Below, piece after piece: positions 55,813-64,000 of a stretch of DNA of 64,000 bases. This stretch comes from Gigaspora margarita (Eukaryota; Glomeromycota; Glomeromycetes; Diversisporales; Gigasporaceae). The notes beneath the pieces are model-generated. The model was not told where the DNA came from. It did no database searches and saw only the letters and a list, made by a program, of their open reading frames with translations. A program made the position numbers and the translations under genes. The stretch spans positions 112,333 through 176,332 of the forward strand of contig WTPW01001094.1 in assembly GCA_009809945.1 (NCBI GenBank), read 5' to 3'. How positions within the stretch are numbered: position 1 is the stretch's first letter; each line of letters starts with the position of its first letter.

Positions 55813-56353
55813 TACTAGTATCTTCATATACTTTTAATTGTTGCCTCTTTCATAAATGCAAATTACCATAAATCTTCTTTGTTAAGTTTTATTAAAAAAC
55901 GCCTTTCGACTTAGTTAAATCACAGTAACAAGTGAGGTTACACAAAGTAATCACTGTCTAAGGTCGCTCTAATTACCTACTATCTTAAAAGAAGTAGATA
56001 TAGGATGACAAATTGGTGATGACTGTGAGATACTTTCTTCACCCTTGCATTGAATATTGGAAAACCAAAAATCAGATTTTGGTTTTCGTGGAACGTTTTC
56101 CACTAAGTCAAGTCGATCAATATTGCTCCGTTCGAGCTGAAATTTGGATTGCATACTCTTTGAAACATTCCGCAACTTTTCTACTAAGCTTATCTTAGTA
56201 CAAAAATCTAACTGGGATCCGGAAATCGTGTTGACAGCATTTTCTTACAGACGATCTGCAAGAAAGAAACTCTTGGTCACGTGACTTCCGTCGAGAAATA
56301 AACCTTAATAATCAGGTATTAGAACATAACAAACCTGATAAAAGTAATACTGG

Positions 56354-56572
56354 ATGCCTAGGAAAGGTATTGCCACTTCAAAAACACCAGAACACATTGA
56401 AAATACTCTTGCTTGGAAGGCCCCCTTCTACAAGAAATATTTGGAACAAGAATTAGAAAAATTAGTTGAATCCTCCGAACAACCAGACGGAACCATTGTC
56501 TTTTCTTTACAAACTCTGAGATTAGCAGACTTATACTGTACCCAATTAAACCAAACCAAAGCCTTTGATTGA
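56354..56572 (+). CDS. Small ORF in the retrotransposon leader, function unknown
   Basis: A 72-codon frame (MPRKGIATSKTPEHIENTLA...) precedes gag by about 60 bp. The product is charged and probably helical, with no recognised domain. Its composition is balanced and resembles the gag-pol coding style rather than the AT-rich surroundings, and it has no internal stop, which supports real coding origin. Ty3 elements do not normally have a separate ORF here. It could be a lineage-specific accessory ORF or a fragment of an extended Gag. A T-rich gap separates it from the next frame. Confidence 0.4.
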   Translation: MPRKGIATSKTPEHIENTLAWKAPFYKKYLEQELEKLVESSEQPDGTIVFSLQTLRLADLYCTQLNQTKAFD

Positions 56573-56634
56573 TAAAATTTTATTTTCTTTTCTTATTTTC
56601 TTTATCTTTATTATTATTATTATTTTATTATTTT

Positions 56635-58158
56635 ATGCAATTTAATTATCAAGGATACGTACAGAAATTAGTAACACACTATCAAGAACACTATATAGGA
56701 GCCACCTTAAGTCAAACAGACGATTCTTGTGAAATTTGCTACCCTGTAACTACTACTGTTCCTAGAAACTTTTTAAATTTCTATCGTTAGTATTGTGCCC
56801 AATATCCTGCTAGTGACTTTTCTGAAAAATCCTTAGAATACTTTCACCAAATATCTCAAATTTATACCCAATTTAACCTACCTCAGTTTAAAAATACTAT
56901 ATTCAGATTTATTTTTAGCTTTAGATACTCTTCTTCCCCTGGCAACCTTACTGATATTATTCGTAGTATTTCTGTCTTAACTGTATTTACTAGTTGTTTC
57001 TTTAAAGACCCTTTTACTTTAAAAGATTCAAATTTTTACAACGATTGTTTTCACAAAGATTTTGAGGACTATAGTAACTCTTTTCAAAACCTTTATACTT
57101 TAACACCTATTAACACACCACAACCTAGTCCTATCTTATTACCTGCATGTTTATCTACTTCTCTTTTATTACCTATCAACGCAATGGCTACTGCTAATGA
57201 TGTTTTGGATTATTTGAGAGATCATGAAAAGGGAGGCATGTTATTAAGAATTGTACCATTTAAAGGAGATGGAACCCAAGACCCTCTTACCTGGTTAGAA
57301 GATTTTAACAAAGCTAGTCAAGCAAATAAATGGAATTTGGCTAGAAAGAAAGATATTCTTGCAGCTTTCTTAAGAGATAATGCTGAAGATTGGACCACTA
57401 CTGTACAGGATTATAATGATCCAGGAACTGCTTGGAATACTGTCGAGACAGCCTTTAAAAATTTATTTTGTACTCAATGATGGCAAAATAAATGGCTTAG
57501 AGACTTGGATACCTTGAAACAAGGCCCTGAAGAACCTATTGACTCTTATTATAGTCGATTTAAAAGATTAACTACAAGAGTAGCTGCTAGAGCTCAACTC
57601 CAGGATGCCCAAAAATTATATTACTTTAAAAAGGGACTATGATCAGCAACCCTTCCAATTCTTCTTACCCATAACCCCAATACTTTAAATGACTTTCTTG
57701 AACTTGCTAGAACCTATGAGCAAGGAGCTGACTTCGCTACCAATGCTGACCCTGGTGTGAACAATCCTAATATTGTTGCCTATGAAAAGGAGATTGAACA
57801 GTTGACCAAGCAAATGAATCAGATGTCATTAAACTATGCATCTATTGCCTCTGCCTTGAGTGCCCAAACTAAACCACAATACCACTCAAAACAATCCAAG
57901 CAATTTTACCAGAAGCCAAGGCCTACCAATAATTCTCGCCCAAATATCATCTGTTATCAATATAGTAAACAAGGACACTATGCAAGAGTTTGCATGGCTA
58001 AACGTCTCCCAACTAAAGAACAACGTTATCAAATGAATTCTCGACTCCAAATGAAACAAAAAATTCATTATGCTGCTATAGAGGAAGAATACTGCTCAGA
58101 TGAGAATGAGATTTATGTTACTTGTGCTCCCCGCCCTAAACCTTATAACACTAACTGA
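56635..58158 (+). pseudogene. Gag-like polyprotein with N-terminal extension
   Basis: One frame runs from Met 56635 (MQFNYQGYVQKLV) to the TGA at 58156, broken by TAG 56788, TGA 57478 and TGA 57640. The first 180 codons, before MATANDVLDYL at 57184, are an extension I cannot assign. Next comes a retrotransposon-type capsid region (VPFKGDGTQDPLTWLEDFNK..., the W-x-E-x-F element of Ty3 Gags) and a coiled-coil-like stretch (YEKEIEQLTKQMNQMS). It ends with a zinc knuckle, CYQYSKQGHYARVC, in which the second Cys is Tyr (TAT at 57961). Gag builds the virus-like particle and packages element RNA. Gag and protease share one frame. Confidence 0.7.
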
Positions 58159-58455
58159 AAAGTACAAAAAGAAGCCCAAAGAGAAGTTCAAAAGAAGTCA
58201 AAATCCCAAAAAGAAATCAAATTGAGAACCAGAACTGTACAGGCTAACGAACCTGAATTTGAGAACATAATAGAATAACCCATTGAAGTTCTTAAATCTA
58301 CCAAAGCACCTAGAAAGAAGATTCAAAAACTTCCTTCTGTAATTGACCAATTGGAGCCTTATGATATCTCCAAAGATCTCTTGAACAGACAAGTTCAAGC
58401 TACCTATGAACAGCTGCTCTAATACCCTAACTAACGCAAAAACCTTGCCCAGACC

Positions 58456-59310
58456 ATGAAGAGAGGCAATGCTCCTGTTACTGAAGCCAACCATGTAGAA
58501 CTAGGACTTAAAAGAAAAACTGTAGCTATAAGATGCCATGTCAATATTAAAGGACAACTAGTAGTTGCCATACTCGACTCTGGTGCTGCTGTTAGTATTA
58601 TTACTGCCAAGTTAATAAAGAGATTAGGATTAAAAATTAACCAAGAATCCAAGACTATTGTTGTAACTGCTAATGGACAAAGAGAAAAATCATTAGGATC
58701 CATTAATGATGTGAAGATTACCTTCCAAAATATTGCAATCCCTATTGATTTGCAAATAATTGAATCAAAGGATGAAACCCTCTTGTTAGGAACTGATTGG
58801 TTCAACAAGTCTAGAGCAAACCTTGATTTTGATAACCATACATTGAAGATTCGCTACTTAGAAAAAAGAGCTACTATTTATACTACTCATATAAGTGGTG
58901 AACCTGTACCTGAAGAATTTGAAGAATTAATCGATGAGGATGAATGGATCGATGAAATTGAACAAGATGAAATAGAAACTTACTATACTAAAGAAGGAGA
59001 CCAAGAAGAAGAAAACATGTTCTTTAACCCATGGACAGAAGTTATCTCTGAAAAGAACCCAGCTGCCTATGTTGCTTTTATAGCTGAAGTCAATGTTCAA
59101 CCCTCTACCATGCAAATTAACACTTCCCTTACTAATTCTGAAAAAAAGATTGCAGAAAAGATTCTTCTCAACAACAGCCATATTTTTGCAGAAAATATCT
59201 CTAAAAAAGGACAAACTTTGGAACTTGGACAAACCAGTGAAGTTTGCTATGAAATTTATACTCCTGATGCCCATCCAATTAAACAAAGAGCATATAGAGC
59301 CTCCCGATGA
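58456..59310 (+). pseudogene. Ty3 Pol, aspartic protease region
   Basis: The retropepsin core AILDSGAAVSIITAKLI (near 58570-58620) contains the DSGA active site, and the flap and C-terminal LLLGTDWFNKSRANLDF block (around 58785-58830) is typical of Ty3 proteases. An acidic spacer (EEFEELIDEDEWIDEIEQ) and the start of the RT connector (HPIKQRAYRAS) follow. The frame continues from gag through stops at 58156, 58276, 58420 and 58432, then is lost at about 59300, where RT continues in another frame. The protease cleaves the polyprotein during particle maturation. Confidence 0.8.
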
Positions 59311-60952
59311 CTGAGAATTCCTTAAAAAGGCAATAGAGGAAATGGAAAAAAGAGGAATTATTAGAGAATCCTGTAGCCCATGGTCTTCTCCCGTAGTTAT
59401 TGTACCTAAAAAGAATAGAAAGAAGAGACTTTGCATTGACTACTGCAAATTAAATGCAATCACAGAAAAAGATGTCTACCCTCTACCTGACATTAATGAA
59501 ATCCTATCTGTCTTTGAAGGAGCCCAATGGTTCACTAGTTTAGATTTGGCTAGTGGATATTGGCAAGTTGCCGTAAATGAAAAGGATAAAAAGAAACCCG
59601 CTTTCATCACTAGACAAGGGATGTATGAGTTCAATGTGATGCCCTTTGGACTATGCAATGCCCCTGCCACCTTTCAAAGATTAATGGATAAGATCCTTTG
59701 CCCATTTATCAACAAGTTTGTAGTAGTGTATCTGGACGATATTACTATTTATTCTAGAACATTTGAAGAACATTGTTAACATCTTTAAACTGTATTTAAC
59801 ACCCTAGAAGAAGCCAACCTAAAGTTGAACACAGAAAAGTGTTTTTTCTTTTTAAATGAAATCAAATTTTTAGGACATATTGTAGGAAAAGATGGAGTAA
59901 AACCTGTTTAAGAAAAGATTGCTAAAGTGAAAAACTTTCCTAGACCCACTACTGTTAGACAAATTAGAGAATTCCTAGGACTTGCTTCTTATTACCGGAA
60001 GTTTATCAAAGAATTCTCCAAAATTGCCAAACCTCTTAATCTCTTATTACAAAAGGACCAACCCTACCATTGGGGTGAAGAACAAGAAAAAGCTTTTCAA
60101 ACCTTGAAGGACCATCTTGTCTCTGCACCAATTTTGCAATATCCTGACTTTATCCAGCCCTTCTATGTGCATACTGATGCTTCACAATCTGGTCTAGGAG
60201 CTGTGCTAGCTCAAATTGATAAAAATAAAAGAGAACAGGTCATCATATATGCCAGCAGAAGCCTATCAAAAGCTGACCAAAATTACTCTGCTACAGAATT
60301 AGAATGCTTAGCTGTAGTGTGGGCCATTGAACACTTCTATCAATATCTAGGAGAAAACCACTTCTACCTCGTAACTGACCATGCAGCCTTAAAATGGCTT
60401 AGAACTACCAAACTGGTTAGGAAAAGAGCCAGATGGATCATGCACCTAGAACTCTATAATTTCACTATAATTCATAGAGCAGGAAGGAAACATAATAATG
60501 CAGATTCCTTATCAAGAATGTATGAATCAGAGGAATTGTCAGAAGAAGAGCAAGAAGTAAACATGTTTGATCTCTCTACAGAACAAGAAGCTTTTGATGC
60601 ATTTCTTGCAGGAAGACCCATTACCATACCAATGGATGAAAATGAAGAAGAAGTCTTCTATCTTGGAGATATTGAAGAACTTAATGAAGATAAAGTCTAC
60701 CCTACCCTTGAAGACTTTTATCTAAGCAATCTTTGGGATGATTTTGAATCTCTCCCAGAAGCAGAAGAATACCCGATGACCTATGCCCTAACTTATAAGG
60801 AGGAAGAACTTCTCTGGAGATATGAAGTTTTTGAGTCAGATGTCATAACTTTCTTCAACCAACAGGGTAACCTAAATTTCAACCAGATGATGAAAACCCT
60901 TATAGCAGATTATACCAGTGAATTTGAGAAATATGAAGGAGCTAGAAAATAG
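59311..60952 (+). pseudogene. Ty3 Pol, reverse transcriptase and RNase H
   Basis: In a different frame from the protease, the RT shows KRGIIRESCSPWSSPVVIVP, LCIDYCKLN, WFTSLDLASGYWQVAV, MPFGLCNAPATFQRLM and the catalytic VVYLDDITIYS (59710-59750). Then come TAA codons at 59777, 59786 and 59909, FLGHIVGKDGV, and IREFLGLASYYRKFIK. RNase H is marked by FYVHTDASQSGLGAVL (Asp), ATELECLAVVWAIEHF (Glu), FYLVTDHAALKWL (Asp) and HNNADSLSR. The frame continues through an acidic stretch to TAG 60950. All the recognised catalytic residues are present and only nonsense changes inactivate it. Confidence 0.9.
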
Positions 60953-61690
60953 AGACTGGAATATGATCAAGAAAAGAAACAGAATGGAATAGAACCTGAG
61001 AAACAAGAACCTAAAACCCAAAAAGGTGCTCAAACAGTACAGGACCTAGCAATTGTTAAATGGACCCTACATGATGACCTATCTCAAACCTTCCTTGATA
61101 GCATTCAATCACATGAACAAATGATCTTCTCCTCTGAGAGAATACAATATGATAACCAATTTTGTACCTGGTATTATATTGAATATATTAGCAAAAGATT
61201 TCGTACAAAAAACAAAGGGAAAGGCCTTACTAAAGATTGAAAAGGTCCCTGCACCCAATGTTTGTGTGGAAACAAACTATATAGCCCCTGTGATGAATAT
61301 CCTACTTGCTATGTTGAACTTCGACTCTGGGTAACAATTAAACGATATCCTATTGAGGAAATAGAAAAGTGCTATTGGAGTACACCTGATGGCTATAAAG
61401 GTAATGAAATTCCAAACTTACCTGAACCCTACCCCTATGACCCACTACTCTTGGAACCTTTGTTTGGACAACAATCTGATTCTGTAGTTATTTAACAAAA
61501 CATTACCAATGTCCAAATCAATTACCATATTGTCCAACCCACTTATACCTTAATAGACATACCTTGGTGGTTACCTTTATTAGAAACCCCCTCTCCCCAA
61601 CTTTTAAATGAACATAACAATTTTTCTCCTAATTATCTTTGTAATTCTGTTTGGTGGACTATACCTAATCCTACCTTTTATTCTTAGATC
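60953..61690 (+). pseudogene. Spacer domain between RNase H and integrase, Cys-rich
   Basis: The RNase H frame continues past the TAG with charged sequence (YDQEKKQNGIEPEKQEPKTQ), a TGA near 61238, then KGPCTQCLCGNKLYSPCDEY and PTCYVELRLWV, a cluster of five Cys within about 20 residues. It ends with Trp/Pro-rich IPWWLPLLETPSPQLL and SVWWTIPNPTFYS. Most Ty3 elements go almost directly from RNase H to integrase. Here, counted from the end of RNase H near 60520, more than 1 kb intervenes. The function is unknown. A zinc-binding accessory domain is one option. Confidence 0.5.
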
Positions 61691-61767
61691 ATAATTTTTT
61701 TTTTGAAACCTGACAATAAGCTCAATCCAGTCTAGGTAGTCGGTATCCTATCACCCTATTTTTAAAA

Positions 61768-62922
61768 ATGGACCCTGAACATTATCAAAACATAAAAATA
61801 TTTTTAGAAACTGCTACCTATCCCTCCCAATTTACAAAAACTCAAAAGGAACAATTACAAAGAAAAAGCCAATATTTTTGTATTAAAAACAACCAACTTT
61901 ACAAAAGAAAACAAAAACAAAACCAAGACCTACTAAAAGTAATTCAAAAACATGAGGTTGAAGCTGTATTGTACCTCATGCACAACCATCCCCTTGGAGC
62001 ATATTTTGGAACTAACAAAATGTTTGACAAAATCAAAGGTCGATACTATTGGCCTCAAATATATGAACATATTTGAAACTATGTGAAGACCTGTGATAGT
62101 TATCATAAAAGAGGAAAATATCGACAACATGGCCCTCTCCACCCTATCAAAGTAGAAGCACCCTTTGACAAAATTGGAATTGATTTTGTTGGACCTCTCC
62201 CTTCTACTGCCCAAGGAAATAAATATATAATCATTGCTATGGATTATATGACCAAATATCCTGAAACTAAAGCAGTACCAAATGCCACTGCTCAACAAAC
62301 TGCTGATTTTATCTACAAAGACATCATTTGTAGACATGGATGTTCCAATTTTATACTTTCTGATCATGGAACACATTTTAATAATTTGCTCATTGAAGGC
62401 TTAATGCAGAAATTCCAAATTAAACACTTGTTAACCACTCTCTATTATCCACAAACAAATAGATTAGTAGAACGTTTTAATAGAACATTGTGTGAATCCT
62501 TAGCTAAATTAGCTAATAACAATACAGAATGGGATAAATTGATACCTTCTGTCCTGTTCTCTTATAGAAGTTCTAAACATGCAACTACCAAGTTCACACC
62601 CTTCTTACTTGCCTACGGCAGAGAACCAAAATTGCCTATCTTCGGATTACAAGAAAATTCAGAAGAAAATCTTTTAACAAGATCATACTCCCTTATAGAA
62701 GATTTACCTGCCAATCGGGCCCAAGCAAAGAAGAATGTTGAGAAATCTCAACAACGTCAAAAGTTCTACTAGGATAGAAAGCTCAAGAAAGTTAAATGCC
62801 TATTTGAAAAAGAAGAACAAGTATTGTGTTATGATGCTGCAAGAGATAAATATTTTACAGGCAAATTATTACCGAAATGGAAAGGTCCCTATTTCATCAG
62901 GACTGGAAAATCTTTATTATAG
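61768..62922 (+). pseudogene. Ty3 integrase
   Basis: The frame differs from the upstream spacer and begins at Met 61768 (MDPEHYQNIKIF). The HHCC zinc domain has HNHP..GAYFGTNKMFDKI and KTCDSYHKRG, where the second Cys is Tyr (62101). The catalytic core shows IDFVGPLPS (first Asp near 62180), LSDHGTHFNN (second Asp; usual Arg replaced by His) and LVERFNRTL (Glu near 62470), so the D-D-E triad is kept. The C-terminus has the GPY/F-type WKGPYFI at about 62880. A TGA at 62074 and TAG at 62770 break the frame. Integrase joins element DNA to the genome. Confidence 0.88.
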
Positions 62923-63409
62923 GTCCCCGCTACTACAATATTCGAACACTATTATAAATTTAAAAAATGTGACCGACTTTAAATAGATTCGAATAATCAT
63001 AAGTCTTGTAAAGTCATCAGCTTTGTATGATTCACAGAAAAATTGGTCATCGCCTATAAATAGATTCGCATATATAGGTTACCAAAAAAGGTACTAGTCA
63101 CAATCTGATTCGAATCATTATTATAGAATAGTTATTTATCATATGACTTAAATATTCTATAGCGATTATAGCGATAGTCTTTTTATAATATATATCGGCC
63201 ACTATTGATCATGAGTATTACACTATTTATGTTATAAATCACTTTCTTTTTATTGCGTCATTCATGTTTTGTTATTTTACGCGATGCATACGTCATCCAT
63301 ACTTATATTATGTTGCACTATACGAAATAAAGGAGTTTTAAAAAAAAATCATAAATAGTAGAATTTATGATCAATGATCACCGTACTATATACCAATATA
63401 GCTACATTG
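62923..63409. other. Unassigned sequence after the retrotransposon breakpoint
   Basis: From about 62922 (ggtccccgctactac) the sequence no longer matches Ty3. 'attcgaa' words recur (62940, 62985, 63110), and there is 'tataaatagattcgc' at 63056 and AATAAA at 63326 followed by an A-run. These could belong to a solo LTR or another element, but no terminal repeats were found. Confidence 0.3.
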
Positions 63410-63486
63410 GTACAATGATAATTTTTTTGATTATTCAGAAAATGCTGCTTCGCGGCATTCTCTGATCAAAAAAATTATCACTGTAC
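63410..63486. mobile_element. Minimal hairpin MITE, 77 bp
   Basis: Arms GTACAATGATAATTTTTTTG and GTACAGTGATAATTTTTTTG (the latter reverse complemented from the right side) pair almost perfectly, with a short gcttcgc loop region. It could be a miniature element or a structured terminator-like hairpin. The first is likelier in this context. Confidence 0.5.
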
Positions 63487-63499
63487 TAACGTGAAGTTA

Positions 63500-63862
63500 G
63501 ACCACACAAAATTAATTTTTCATTCTGCATAACCTGGCATTTCAAAATTCCAGTTGGCGGGTCAGATTATTTTATTTTATTTTTTTTTTTAAAAAAAAAA
63601 AATTTTTAACTTTACGTGCCCTAAATTAATTCAGTTTACATCTAAAGGTCATGCAAAAGTTAATTATTCAGTTTGCATAACATAGAATCAGAAAATTTTG
63701 TCTTTTTTTTATCGGGCCTATCGGGTAATTACAGAAAATTAAGGTCATCATCGGGTGACACCAGAGAAAAAAATTAAATGCACAATAGGAATTTAAAAAA
63801 AAATTTTTTGGAAAAATTAGGTTGGCGGATTATACAAAATGAAAAATTAACTTTGCGTGGCC
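63500..63862. mobile_element. MITE with termini of the 6.2 kb transposon
   Basis: The left end GACCACACAAAATTAATTTT and the right end, reverse complemented GGCCACGCAAAGTTAATTTT, match the transposon TIRs at 45335 and 51506 at most positions. TTA is duplicated (63497-63499 and 63863-63865), again a TWA target. Internal TIR-like segments at about 63606-63618 and 63637-63676 suggest nested or tandem copies. It is non-coding; a 70-codon frame from 63778 overlaps the right TIR. Confidence 0.65.
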
Positions 63863-64000
63863 TTATCTCATATTACTATACTATATTATATAATTATTTT
63901 ACATTGTTTGGCGAACAAATAAGAATAACAGAATTCAAGACTCAATATATTTATAATGACAAATTTATGCAGTTCTCATTAATTACATAATTATTGTATA

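Larger units (their letters stand above)
55300..62922 (+). mobile_element. Ty3/gypsy LTR retrotransposon, 3' truncated
   Basis: A gag region, aspartic protease, reverse transcriptase, RNase H and integrase follow in the Ty3/gypsy order. A promoter-like 5' segment with TATA box and AATAAA looks like an LTR. No second copy of that segment follows the integrase, where unrelated sequence begins just after the WKGPYFI motif at about 62875-62895. So the 3' LTR is missing. Many nonsense codons make the copy inactive. No chromodomain is seen, but the C-terminus is cut off. Confidence 0.88.

Overview
This 64 kb window is very AT-rich eukaryotic DNA made almost entirely of transposable elements and their debris. 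I recognise no intact host gene, rRNA or functional tRNA. A LINE with two RRM-like domains in ORF1, a Ty3/gypsy element, an unclassified DDE-like transposon and dense foldback elements and MITEs suggest a repeat-rich fungus, possibly an arbuscular mycorrhizal one (Glomeromycotina). That assignment rests on memory of protein style and base composition, not on a search. Protein-level elements all carry stops or frameshifts, so they are fossils.

Layout. 0-10 kb: SINE-like copy, foldbacks, a four-level nest of insertions (3.6-5.1 kb), a 19-bp palindromic AT satellite (5.3-6.3 kb), a hAT-like MITE and a 970-bp foldback. 10.4-12.3 kb: ten hairpin units spaced about 198 bp. 12.5-24.9 kb: hAT-like, MULE-like and TWA-flanked MITEs and foldbacks, plus one less AT-rich repeat (21.3-22.9 kb). 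24.8-34.5 kb: a tandemly duplicated hairpin block whose second copy is split by a 7.1 kb LINE with a 14-bp target-site duplication (TSD). 34.5-43.7 kb: nested foldback, T-rich tracts and SINE-like retroelements. 43.7-53.3 kb: one ancestral foldback opened by a 1.3 kb MULE-like element carrying low-complexity coding-like DNA, a 6.2 kb TAA-flanked transposon, and TA-flanked MITEs. 55.3-62.9 kb: a Ty3/gypsy element lacking its 3' LTR. The end holds a small MITE whose termini match the 6.2 kb transposon.

Many elements were delimited by reading terminal inverted repeats (TIRs) and TSDs directly: 8 bp (hAT-like), 9 bp (MULE-like), TWA (Harbinger-like) and TA (pogo-like). Superfamily names rest on TSD length and termini only. 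Several unrelated-looking MITEs with 9-bp TSDs share an internal cassette with telomere-like CCCTAA tracts. Many foldbacks share a hairpin-tip module around GTCTCA..GAGAC.
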